Shown piece by piece: positions 11,530 to 22,191 of a DNA stretch of 64,000 bases. The notes under the pieces are model-generated. The model saw only the letters and a list, made by a program, of their open reading frames with translations, did no database searches and was not told the origin of the DNA. The position numbers and the translations under genes are program-made. The stretch lies in assembly GCA_024336345.1 (NCBI GenBank), contig JANFOG010000006.1, positions 2,108,001 to 2,172,000 of the forward strand. The letters run 5' to 3'. Source of the DNA: Mariannaea sp. PMI_226. Lineage: Eukaryota; Ascomycota; Sordariomycetes; Hypocreales; Nectriaceae. Position 1 is the first letter of the stretch; each line of letters opens with the position of its first letter.

Positions 11530-13246
11530 TTAGTCCTTGATAATCTCATCTCGAACACTCCCAACACTGTCCACAGCCTCTAGTCGATTCGTGCGCTTGT
11601 ATGCCGTGAACCATGGCCCGTTGAAGATCTCGTCAATCTGTTCAACGCTTATGCCTGTAGTGTCTGGCACCATGAAGAAAACGTACACCAGTGCCAGGAA
11701 GCAAAAGCCGGCAAAAAACAAAAATGCGCCCCAGTTGTCTGTTGATGCGAGGAGCTCTGGAGTGCTGTAGGACATGGCGTAAATAAAAAGCCAGTGGAAC
11801 GTCTGTCCCAGAGCTCCGCCGAGAGTGCGTAGGCGATTGGGCCACAATTCGCCGCCAAAGACGTATGGGAGGATAAAAAGGCCTGGAATACAGAGCTGAT
11901 TAATTCCTGAACTAAGATACAATAAGATGGACAGAAGAATAGAGACGATGCTTCTAGTAATACATCTAACTTACCCACGGCATATCCAAACGCGTGGATG
12001 AAGATGGCCGCAATTGCCGCCCGGGATGCGTTACTGGATACAGGTCCCTGCTGGAGGTATTTGATGAAGACGGCAATGTAAATGTGCGAGAGCATCTGCA
12101 CCGTCGTGCCAAGGAACAGCGACCGTCGGCGGCCGAGGCCGTCAACCAGGAAGAATGAAGCAATCAGGATAAACCAGAGCTTGCTGAACGAGTACATTCC
12201 GCTGAGGAACATGCTCTCCTCGTTACCTCCCTCGACGCCGATCAACTTCATGATGGGAACGAAGTAAGATGTGATGGAGTTGGCACCGGATAGTTGCGCA
12301 AAAGCGTAGGAAATGAGACTCTGCTGCAGGCGACGCAGATTGGAACGCACCGTGAACATCTCTTTGAGTAAGGACATGATATCACTCGATCTGACACTGG
12401 TTTGCTCCAGAGCTGTTTCAATTTCGGAGAGTTCTGTCAGCACACGGGGATTCTCAACTGGCAGGCCGCGAAGACGGACGAGGGCGATGACGGCCTCCTC
12501 TCGTCTATTAACCATTAGCAGCCACCGAGGTGATTCGCAGATGAAGAAGCTGGCGATGGCACAGAGAAACATGAAGATAGCCGGGGCAAACCACACAATC
12601 TGGAACTGCAGGTTGCTTGGCGGCAGGTGGAGGTAGACGCCATAAACGCAGAAGATAGCAGTGAAAGATGACACAGCCATCGCAACTGTAAACCAGGATG
12701 TGAGAAGGCCACGGATCTCGCTTGGTGCAATTTCCACGAGCGTCATTGGTCCGATGACACTGAGGGAGCCCAGGCCCATTCCGGAGACGATACGTGAAGC
12801 ATACAAGCCTTTCAAGCTAGGTGCAAGAGCGGCGGTTATTTGGCCAACGATCCAAACAAGAATGTATAGGCGGTAGGACCACAAACGACCAATACGGTCG
12901 TTGATGAAGAAAGACAAGGCAGCCCCGAGAGCGTAGCCGATGTAGATGATGGAGACAAATGTCTTGATGTCACTTGGTGTTGTGCCGGAGCTGATGCCAA
13001 AGTGGTGCTGGAAGCCAGGGAGAAGGGAGACGACGGATGATGACCCTTGGTCCCATGCTGGAAGGATTGTTAGCCAGTCCTATTGGAAGTGGTATTAGAT
13101 GACTTACTCAAGGGTATGGCGCTCAAGGCTAGAATGATGGAGGTGAAGACTAGGTTGCCATTGCAGATGACTTGTCGAGGGGCGTTGCGGATAGAGTGAG
13201 CATATGCGGCCAGGGGAGACCGGTCAATGATGATCTGAAAACCCAT
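11530..13246 (-). CDS. MFS sugar-porter family transporter
   Basis: Three exons, 13246-13108, 13057-11975 and 11882-11530, give 524 residues with about 12 membrane segments, the usual fungal sugar-porter size. Family motifs are present: the cytoplasmic (D/N)RIGR loop (FFINDRIGRLW), CESPRWLL after helix 6, the VDGLGRRRS loop after helix 8, and VPDTTGISVEQIDEIF in place of the PETKG motif. The last exon carries GLFILPYVFGGELWPNRLR, matching the helix 10-11 signature. Both introns are short (50 and 92 bp) and GT-AG. The gene is divergent from the Zn2Cys6 regulator at 13748 with a ~500-bp shared promoter, and the FAD oxidase gene lies beyond that, so the three may act together. Substrate could be a hexose, polyol, quinate-like acid or glycated compound; the sequence does not decide. 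Plasma membrane location is expected from the family. Confidence 0.92.
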
Positions 13247-13747
13247 CCTTCTTCAACTAGGTTGCAGTCTGCTAGATGTCTTCTTGGCAACACGGCTGTG
13301 GTGGTTATCACAAGTAATGAGCAAGACTGACTCTCACAGGTTTCGCACGTCTTCCTTTGGCCACATATATACTCGCTCGAGGCTGGGCCTGGCTGACCTC
13401 GAGCGACCCCTCAGTTTTTCTTATCTCTGCAATAAAGGTTCATCGTCTTAGCGAAGCAAGAAGAAGCTCATTGACAGGCATGCTGGTTCAACAAAATTGC
13501 GGGGAGATGAAAAGGCACCCCCGGATTCTTCCGGCACATTGCTTCACTTCACACTCGGAAGAATACGAGCAACCAGTCGGAGGCCGTATATTTTCCCCAC
13601 GCAAGGTACCCCGGATTATGTCTGCGGGTCGTGTCCACGCCACCGGGCTCGCTCCCAAATACAAGCCTGACATGCGTCCAATTTCTGTATCCCCCATGCC
13701 ATCTTGCTGGCACCCATTCGGTTCTCCGTCAGCAGGGCGTAACACAA
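13247..13747. promoter_or_regulatory. Divergent promoter between transporter and Zn2Cys6 regulator
   Basis: This 501-bp interval separates the ATGs of the two divergent genes. It contains dyads built of CGG/CCG triplets, the usual half-sites of Zn2Cys6 proteins: CCGGATTCTTCCGG at 13521-13534 (perfect 5-4-5 inverted repeat) and CGGAGGCCG at 13578-13586 (CGG-N3-CCG), plus a lone CCGGA at 13611-13615. Binding by the adjacent regulator is inference from family knowledge. Confidence 0.45.
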
Positions 13748-16042
13748 ATGCAGCAGAGTAGCGCCAGTAGGAGCCGAGGCGGGCGGTCCCTGCGCCGGCG
13801 GATCGGGCCCAGAACACACCGTGCATGTGTGAGCTGTAAGGAGAAGAAGCTAAAGGTAAAGAAAGATATGCCCGCCTAGATATCTTATGGTGTGCTCGCT
13901 AAAATGGTAGCAGTGTGATGACCAGACGCCAGCATGTGCTAATTGCTCGCGTTTGTCACTTGGTAAGTGTCGTCCTTTTCTTGAATTTCCCTCCGTTACT
14001 TACTATGTCGTCAGCCTGTCTTTTCGAAGATCCAGATACAAGGAAACGTCGACCAAGGAATTACCTAGAGACACTGGAAGCTCGTGTAGCATTTCTCGAA
14101 GGGGGAACTCAAAATTCCCAGACTGAAGCGTCATCACCATATCTTCCAACGCCGGGAGCACAGCAACAAAGCAGTCAACATGGCACATTCATTTCTGACG
14201 AGGAGGACAGAGGGACGGACCTCTCTCTCCAGGCTGGACTCTTGGATGTTAGAACAACCCAGACAGAACCACAATACCTGGGCTCGTCGTCCACATTTGC
14301 TTTTTCACACATTGTAAACTCGTCGTTGTCTCGACACGTTCCGGAGAGATCGAAGCCTTTACCAGGTTTGCTGACAAGAAGAGTGCCCTCACCGACAATG
14401 TGTTTTTTGCCGGATCATGACCTAGCGTTGATTTTAAGCAAAGCTTACTTTGAGAATATTCAACCTCAGTATCCATTTCTTCATGAGCCGACGTTTAGGC
14501 TCTGGGAGAAGAAGCTCGCTACACAGTCACAGGACGTAACTGACCTGAGTCTCAACTCTGTACCACTGTTCTTTGTAAACATGGTAAGCACTTGTGATCG
14601 CTGCCATTGATTTGTGCTAAACACAAGTTCTCTTCTATTAGGTATATGCGGTCGGGGCTCTTCTGCTTCCTACTTATCAATCTTTAGCCGAGGTGAGAAT
14701 GGAACTCCAATGAGACTGAAACATCATCACTTATTTTGATGGCTCAGCAACTTTATAATTCGGCACAGTTGTATTCGGACGTGCTCTCTCTTGATAACCT
14801 GGAGACAATACAAGCTCTACTATGTTACGCCATGTACTCTTTGCGGTCGCCAGTTGGTCCATCTCTGTGGTAAGCCATGTGTAATTGCAGCGGCCCTCGC
14901 TCAATCATTTCTTTCTAAACATCTGCCAGGAAGGTTACAGGTCTAGCTTTACGTCAATGCATTGAACTTGGGTACCACCGCAAGAGTAAGCGACGGCTTG
15001 GACGGGCTTATGAGGATATCCATATCCAAATACGAAGGCGAACGTTTTGGTGCGCCTACAGCATAGAGTGCATGGTTTCACTGTGGCTAGGACGGCCACT
15101 GTCGCTTCAGCTGCACGACGTCAGCGCCGAGGTATAACGTCTTGGAAACACGGAATATTGCTTACTTTGGCTAACGAAACCAAGTTTCCAAACGATGTTG
15201 GCGATTCACCTTCTCCGAATGCAGTTCAAGGAACGCCTAGGTCACCGCATGACCCCCCTACGAGCATGACAAATGCTATACATGTGTTTCGGCTCCGATG
15301 CATATGGGCTCGCATCCACCAATATTTATACTCAGAGAACGAGCTCGATAGTGCGGACGATGCCACACACAGATCTAGAATTGAAGGTCTCCGTGCCGAA
15401 CTCGATGAGTGGCTGGCATCGGCCCCGGAGGTTCTCCCCCGAACAGGACACACTCTCTCTATATTTTCCACAAGGGCCTGGTACGAGCTCAACTACAATT
15501 ACACAGTCCTTCATCTCTACAGAACTCAGTTGGCAGAAGGTAGAGGCTCCGCAGACGCCATATTTTCAGACTGCCTAAAAGCCGCCAAAGGGATCTGCTC
15601 ACAATACCGTCGCCTATACGTAGGCACTCCCGTCAGACACACCTGGGGAACGCTCCGCTGTATTTTCTTCGCGGGCTTAGTATACCTACACTGCCTGTGG
15701 ACGGCACCAAGGGTTTGCGATACGATTCAATACGATGATGTGAGTCGGACCTGCACGGATGCAACCATGGTGCTCGTTGTGATCGCCCAGGCGTGGGAGG
15801 AGGCGGCACCGTACCGTGATTTATTTGAAGGGCTTGTCAATCGCACAATGACCATGATAGTGAGCAGGAATAACGGTGCTCATGTCTCCTCAACTCCTTT
15901 GGCTTCTGCGTTTACTTCTACAGAGCAGGAGACCTTGACGCAGCAGATGGCTGATGTTGCTGACTTGGGAATGTCGGGCGAAATGGAGGCACTCTTGGCA
16001 GGATTTATGGACGAGTTTATTTCTTTTGATGCATCTAGTTAA
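13748..16042 (+). CDS. Zn2Cys6 transcription factor with fungal_trans domain
   Basis: Seven exons (13748-13855, 13914-13962, 14015-14583, 14642-14692, 14748-14869, 14930-15131, 15185-16042) join in frame to 652 residues. The binuclear zinc cluster is split by two introns and is perfect after splicing: C27-X2-C30-X6-C37-X6-C44-X2-C47-X6-C54. A basic stretch RKRRPRN and a short helical NYLETLEARVAFLE segment follow as linker and dimerisation region. The middle homology region shows the fungal_trans pattern, with WKVTGLALRQCIELGYHR and RRRTFWCAYSIECMVSLWLG. The C-terminus is acidic. The gene is nuclear-acting, divergent to the sugar-porter gene and convergent with the FAD oxidase gene, so it is a good candidate pathway-specific regulator of both. 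All splice junctions keep phase, so the gene appears intact. Confidence 0.92.
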
Positions 16043-16287
16043 ACTGAATCCGGTAATATGACGAAGATTGAGCCCCAATTCTATTTCTCAGCGACCTGGC
16101 AACGTATACTCGTTGACGCCGAGGAGATCAATTCCATCGATGCATTGAATATTTGGCAAACAGACACAATTTGAGCGCCGATTCCGGAAACATTAGAGGT
16201 TTACACAGTCGTTATAGCTTCGAAGATTGACCATCTACCCCTGTTACGGGAGCATCTTTACTTCCGCTGAATGATTTCAGTTGGAAA

Positions 16288-18452
16288 TCACAACCTAATG
16301 TGGATCAGCCTAGCAATGTGGAAAAGGGAAGAGAAGCACTTACGGTCGGCCATTTCAACTCTGGACATCTCTCTAGGTCCTGTCTCTCCCTCTAGCAGGC
16401 CATTGTTTGGCTTGCCCTCTTCAGCAACGCGCCACTTCCATGCGGTAGCGAATTGATCGGGAACCCGCTCCAGTTGGTTTTTGACATGCTGTTACAGTAA
16501 AGTTAACCTCCATATTACTACGCAATGGGGTAAAGGCTACTTACTCTACCGAGAATAGGTAGGAACTTGAAGGCGTGACCGCTATCTGACGTTAGTATCT
16601 GCGGTATACACACTGGGTAGTTATAATAGATACTCACGAGCCTCCCGTGCAAATGAAGAGGGAGTCTGAATAGTTGGGGACATAGTCGATGACGTACTAG
16701 GACATACGCAAGTTAGATTTAATGCGGGTTATTTGAATGGCAATACTTACGTTGTTGTCCGGACTGTCTGTATACCAGCACAGCTGAGCGAGCTCGAGTT
16801 AGTTTGTAATCACACACACACCACGCTTTTGGGGTGACTCACCCGACTGTCTGTGAAACCAAACTCGACCAGCTCAGGAAAGCCTTGAGCAATGACCTCC
16901 TTCATACGTGAGAGGCCATACAGTGGAACGGTGTTGATTGGGTTCTTGCTGTACTTGGTTCGCGGTGTGGAAATTCGACTGCACTTCTGTCAGATTGTGT
17001 CATTGGTAGAAACGAAAGTCGGCAGGGAGTACAAACAGATCACTCTGTGTAGGATGGTCTTGGTAATTGGTGAACTGTGCTAAGGATAAGTTCATGCCAT
17101 TCAGACTCCATGGGGTCAACCGACCTTGCGCCCACGAAACCCAAACTTAAGTCGACCCTCCTTTGAGATTGGAAAACCACCACCTTGATAGTAGCTATTG
17201 ATCACTCGTCAGCACCTATGCCACGACCAACAAAGAATCACTTGATATGAAAATCAACTTACTCATCTCCATCTCCCTTTCGATAGGACCACACGGGGTA
17301 ATTGTCAGGATGGAACTTCTCCCACAAGTCCTGCCTCTCCTTGGGGATATCGATGAACATGACTGTGCCTGCTGTCGCCTCAACCGTTTGATGAGCCTCG
17401 GGAATAATCGACGCAGTCCAGCTGCCAGCTAATAACAATATGTGTCAGTGGATCATTGATGGGCCAATATAGGAGGCATGGGGAGGGGGCCTGACCAGCA
17501 ACAATGACCAGGTCACCGAAATGAGACTTCCCATCGCACGTGTTGATACCCTTGACGCGCTTCTGCGTGCCGTTTTCTTCAATGATCAGGTTGGACAGTT
17601 TGCCCTCCGGATCTCCAAGGACGAATTTGACACCAGCTTGTTCGCAAAGGAACCTGGCATAGACACAGGCCTATTCCGATCAGTTGACCCTAATTTTACT
17701 GGATGTGGGAAATAGCGAGCATACCTTGTCTGCGATGGTAATTCCCGCCTGGATATCGATGAAGCCATTGGTTTCGCCGTTGTTGATTCCGTCGATGACA
17801 TGGTATTTCTCCACCCACTTCTCATTGATGTTTCTCAATCGCGCTTCCTCTGCAGCATTGTCCTAAGATAAAAGGATGAGTTAATTTTCACTTCCGAGGC
17901 TTTGAGCAGTGAGGTACGTCGAATATTACCCACCTTGCCCACCTTGAGGAACAGCATCTTGCGAAACTCAGGCGCCGTCTCCTCCATCGTGGCCAGGCTG
18001 TCTTTGTAGTAATCTCGAAGCACAGTCCCCTCGCCGAGGAAATAGCTTCCGCAGACATGGAGCAATTTATCCTCCGGAGTAAGACCATCGGGCAGCTCGG
18101 ATGGTGGACTCGTCATGACCTTGTCGGTCCATGCCTGCCAGATGTCTCTGGCCTCAATGGCAAGCTGTTGATATCTATGAATAGGTTTAATTACATGAGC
18201 TTATCACTCCAAGTCTTGGCGGGAATGGTGGCATGCATACTCAACCTTGTCCGCGTACGCCATGCGAAACACCTTATTAATGTCGGCCGAGGCTCCATCG
18301 CAGCCATCAGAGGGATTGTAAAAGTTCAAGTGAAATGGACAACGATCATAAACAGTGATGTTCTTGTAACCAGCACGGGCGAGCCACAGCGACGTGCTTA
18401 GCCCAAAAACACCAGCACCGACAATGATGATTTTTGAGTCCTGAGAGAGCAT
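16288..18452 (-). CDS. FAD-dependent amine oxidase of the DAO/sarcosine oxidase family (saccharopine/pipecolate or fructosyl-amine oxidase-like)
   Basis: About twelve exons can be chained in frame (18452-18241, 18174-17934, 17862-17725, 17670-17496, 17428-17263, 17194-17125, 17074-17033, 16986-16843, 16783-16751, 16696-16638, 16581-16545, 16488 onward), about 505 residues. The N-terminal Rossmann motif is IIIVGAGVFGLSTSLWLARAG, followed by the DINKVFRMAYAD block of monomeric amine oxidases. Near residue 398 the segment LCWYTDSPDNN holds a cysteine at the position that binds FAD covalently in sarcosine oxidase and amadoriases. GGSGHAFKFLPILG is the second FAD contact. Such enzymes oxidise secondary amines to imine plus H2O2. 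The exact 3' end is uncertain: either read-through to TGA at 16288 or a further intron ending at 16244. No clear peroxisomal SKL-type end is seen in either model. Substrate is not decidable from sequence. Confidence 0.85.
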
Positions 18453-20106
18453 TTTTGAGACAGTTTTTCGAGGGTTCAGAACTGAATTTCAGAAGCAGTT
18501 GGGTCGCATGTTGATAGTATCCTGGGTCTGGAGTATTCCTCGTTAATATATCCCAACAATGAATCCCAGGAATCTTCAGTCTCGGATGCTCAGAATTGGA
18601 CTCCAATTGGCTTCTCGGATTCTTCCGACCATGGCATACCATGACGGATGTTCAGTGTAAGTGTGAAGTGGAGACCTTCGGACTATCGCCGGATTGGCCC
18701 GAGAGTATCGGGATGAGCAGAGGAGACATTGTTCTCCATCGACTCCGGAATGACGGCCTTTTCCAACAGATCGGTTCCGCAGTCTGTGAGGGGAAGAGAG
18801 CGAAGTGGTTCTGCTTCGCTCACGTACTCTGGCCAACCGGGCGACCGCCCAGCCAGCGGGAGAGCCAGGCAATTGATTTGTTTCACCCAGCTTCTTATTG
18901 GCTGACTCCTCCACATTATGCGCACATCATGGATGAAGAGCTCTGAACACCGTTGGGTAAGGTCAGGACCATGACGCATCCTGGTAACTTGTCCGACGTA
19001 TGATATTGGATACGCATCTTACAGCCCAAATAAGCTATAGTCCCTTTTCGACCTGTCACTCACCGCATCATCTCCACCGACTAAAGTCAGGTAAGGCCAG
19101 GACCAGGCTTTAATTATCATACACTAAATTGACTTCTCACATGAACGGCTGAGCGCACTACGATATGAAGATGAGAACGCGCATGGCGGAATGGTGGACA
19201 TACACAGCTATTGCAGCAGAACAACGGGCGAAAATCGGAATCCATCGAGTGTGGTGGTTGTGTCATGTGCTCATATTCCAAAGACATTTCTACACGAACA
19301 TTCCTTGGGGGGGCAAACTAGCTATCTGTCGACTCTGTTTCAGGCATGCAAATACACTGTACTCACGCAAATACTCAGGAGAAGCTTACAGACCAGAGGT
19401 TTGCCATCTTGGCCGTTCAGGGGGTTGCACGTCAGTCCCGGAGCCTGATTGGCTAGTTAAGTGGGTGATGGAGTTGAAGGATTGCTAAGTATGTAATTTG
19501 GTCCCCCATTGTGTCCCCTTCTTGGTACTGTGAGTAAGGCTCTCATGTATTAATCGTGTTCTGGGCCTGAGTTATTGATTTCCTAACCTAATTGAGCTCC
19601 TTCGATGGTATCAGGGTGGTTCCCAAACCACGGGTAGCTCAGCCACGTTCAGGCGTGGTGCTTGTGTGACATGAATTCTCTTCAGCACTAACCTTATGCT
19701 CCCTAACATCGAGGCTCACAATGCGGGTTTAAATTGTGGATGGAAAGATGAAGCTTGTTTACCGCTTCTAGCGAGTAGGGATGGATGTAGAATCCTGCAG
19801 GTGTGACATCTAGTTAAATGACACTTTGGTACTGTGGTGTCATGAATAACATCGTGGGTCGCCACATGGCTAGGGATTGCTGCTGTTAGCTTGGTCTTTG
19901 AAGTAATACGGAGCTAAACAGAATGATTTTGTAATGAGAGACACCCTGTAGCGCCTGCTGCCAGTATAAACTACAGCCATGGTCCCGACCAATCTCACAT
20001 CGATGATTTGTAAGTTGCGAGTTCATGAATCACCTCCCTCCGTGAGCTCTGCTCTGCTGTCTGCTTTTTTTGACTTTAGCCGCGACCTCGAGCTCCTGCC
20101 GGCGTC
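18453..20106. other. Intergenic region with a TATA box for the downstream secreted protein gene
   Basis: No gene is supported; the longest ORFs (about 115 residues) lack domains and splice partners. A TATAAA at 19965-19970 lies 137 bp upstream of the ATG at 20107 and is a likely core promoter element. The left end is the 5' flank of the FAD oxidase gene. Confidence 0.45.
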
Positions 20107-21390
20107 ATGTTGTATAAATCTTTCATCTCGGTATGGCCTCTTCTCCTGAGCCTCGGCCATGCTGGAACGTTCGACACCTGCTCCACGTCCGAAGCCGATA
20201 CCTGCAGCTGCCCAACCACTCCTGTGAAGAGGTTCCAGTCTCGAGATTTTACCTTCCCCGAGCATCTATTTCCTCGTACGGCCGACTCCTGCTCTGATGG
20301 TACACCTCCGTGCTGTGTCGAGACCGGCCCTGGGCCGTTGCAAGTCTCGCCTTCGACCAGCAAGACCAATCTTCAATGCGGCTCTAAGTTTGGCGACGAT
20401 AAACTGGATGTTACAGATGGTGTAACTTACACTATTGAAGACTGTCCTGCGGCGGGTCCATACTCTGGGGAGAAATGCCTACATGTTGCCATTACCCCCG
20501 CCTCTGGTGCCTCGGTTGCAGGTATTCATCTGCAGGTCGACGACAAGCCCATCACAGTCAATACCAAGCTCGGCCAATGGTCTTTCAACAGTTATTGCAC
20601 CACTAGCCCTTCCGAGTGTTGGGTGCCTGTTGATGCCATTATCGCCACGTTTGAAAACCCGACTGTAGCTTCACTGTGCGACACATCTGTCTACGTTGCC
20701 GTTGGCATTGATGTTGCTGGCAAGGCTTGTGCCTCCAGCGCGACCTGTTTTAACCAAGGAACCACCATTGGCTCAGGTAACTGGTTCATGTACTTTAAGC
20801 TAGATCTTCAGTGCCCAGACACATGTCTGAGCAAATGTTGCTGCCCTGTCACACCGCCACATCCCCCCGAGACCAAGTCCTGCTCCATTGGAACCGCGTT
20901 CGGTTATGGCTCAGGATTTATCAATCTGAACGGAGACCCTGTTGGCCCAGCTCTGAGTGGCAGTGGTTGCAAGCGCTGGGGCTGGTACTTTACTCCCACA
21001 AAGGCGACTCTGACCACAGGTATCAGTGGCTCACTGATCGTCGGTGCCGGCCAGAACGACATCACCAAGGGAACCAATGTGGGAAGCTGGTCGGCGAGCC
21101 TGTCTGGGTCCAAGGTTAACGTTCAATATAACTTGTACGACGATGATACCAATGGACACTTTGATCTCGCCGAGGTGCACATATATGCGGCGTGCACGGC
21201 ACCTTCGAAATGCGCGCCAGGTCAGTATACGTATGTGTTCCCGTCAGGCACTCTGTCAGGAAGCTCGGATACCTCATATAGCGCGTCCATCCAGGTTGAT
21301 GGTACTTGTTCATCATACTACCTTATCTTCCACGCCGCGGTCAATGAATCATTCCCTTCGAGTGCAACTTGTCCCGCAGAGGCAGAATAA
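20107..21390 (+). CDS. Secreted cysteine-rich protein, two-part architecture
   Basis: Single-exon gene of 427 residues. The first ~20 residues are a signal peptide (MLYKSFISVWPLLLSLGHAG). The mature protein has well over 20 cysteines and no membrane segment or GPI-type tail. It divides into an N-terminal cysteine-rich leader (CSTSEADTCSC...), a middle part around residues 80-235 of beta-type composition, a CCCPVTPPHPP linker near 245, and a C-terminal part starting SCSIGTAFGYGSGF, which resembles a repeat unit seen in some secreted fungal proteins of unknown function. I cannot name a catalytic motif. The gene stands alone, with an upstream TATAAA. Extracellular location is inferred from the signal peptide. 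It could be a wall-associated or host/substrate-facing protein. Confidence 0.85.
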   Translation: MLYKSFISVWPLLLSLGHAGTFDTCSTSEADTCSCPTTPVKRFQSRDFTFPEHLFPRTADSCSDGTPPCCVETGPGPLQVSPSTSKTNLQCGSKFGDDKLDVTDGVTYTIEDCPAAGPYSGEKCLHVAITPASGASVAGIHLQVDDKPITVNTKLGQWSFNSYCTTSPSECWVPVDAIIATFENPTVASLCDTSVYVAVGIDVAGKACASSATCFNQGTTIGSGNWFMYFKLDLQCPDTCLSKCCCPVTPPHPPETKSCSIGTAFGYGSGFINLNGDPVGPALSGSGCKRWGWYFTPTKATLTTGISGSLIVGAGQNDITKGTNVGSWSASLSGSKVNVQYNLYDDDTNGHFDLAEVHIYAACTAPSKCAPGQYTYVFPSGTLSGSSDTSYSASIQVDGTCSSYYLIFHAAVNESFPSSATCPAEAE

Positions 21391-22191
21391 GGTATCTAGG
21401 GCGGCGGGAGAGAATAATGTGTAGTGAGTATTTATCTTCATTTCTAGCACATCTCTAAGGATTAGAGATATAATATGTATTTAAAATTCCGTTATTGTAT
21501 ATACTATAATATGAAAACTTTTTGTTTTATTTTATTGTAATAGAAATATTCTGGACATTCTAAACCACCTCACGGATGTCCACTAAGACATATGACACTA
21601 GTTCATAATAAATTTCATATCGCGGAGGTTTGTTTCGGTGGAGTTTCTCCTAGCAAGCAAAATCCTAATGCTAGTACTCGCCTGAAAACCCCTAAAACTT
21701 AAGAAAATAGACTACATCTTAGCCACTGGAGGGGCGGCTATTGAAATAGGGGTGCGTCTTGCTGTCACCTCGATTTCTCCATCCACCAGCTTTCTCGCCC
21801 CCGCAGGGCTGGATAAGCGTCACAAGTACTCAGAGCAATAAGAGAAACCATTATTATCATTGTGGAAAGGAAGACTCTGTACTAGGACGATATGGTTCTT
21901 TGTAAATACGTTGTGTGAGTACTCTTTGCTACTATCGGCTTTTCTTTCCGCTTGCCCAAATATCGAAGCTGAAGCGATTCGGTGTGTTACTGGACATTTG
22001 ACCCGACTGGGCAGACACTCCTCAATGGATGGGACAAACGGGCAGATAAGGCCGTCAGGCCAGTAGGACTCAGTCCACAAAGCAACTGCCCATTCTGCCA
22101 GGCTTGACCGCCCATCGTCGGTTTGGTCGCCGAAAAATCGCCCACACTGCTGTTCGATCTTGAATAAAACTAGCCACCGCCACTAGTGACA
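21391..22191. other. Intergenic region, AT-rich, no gene seen
   Basis: Contains the 3' flank of the secreted protein gene (AT-rich around 21460-21560) and the 5' flank of the HET gene. No ORF with coding character was found. Confidence 0.5.
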
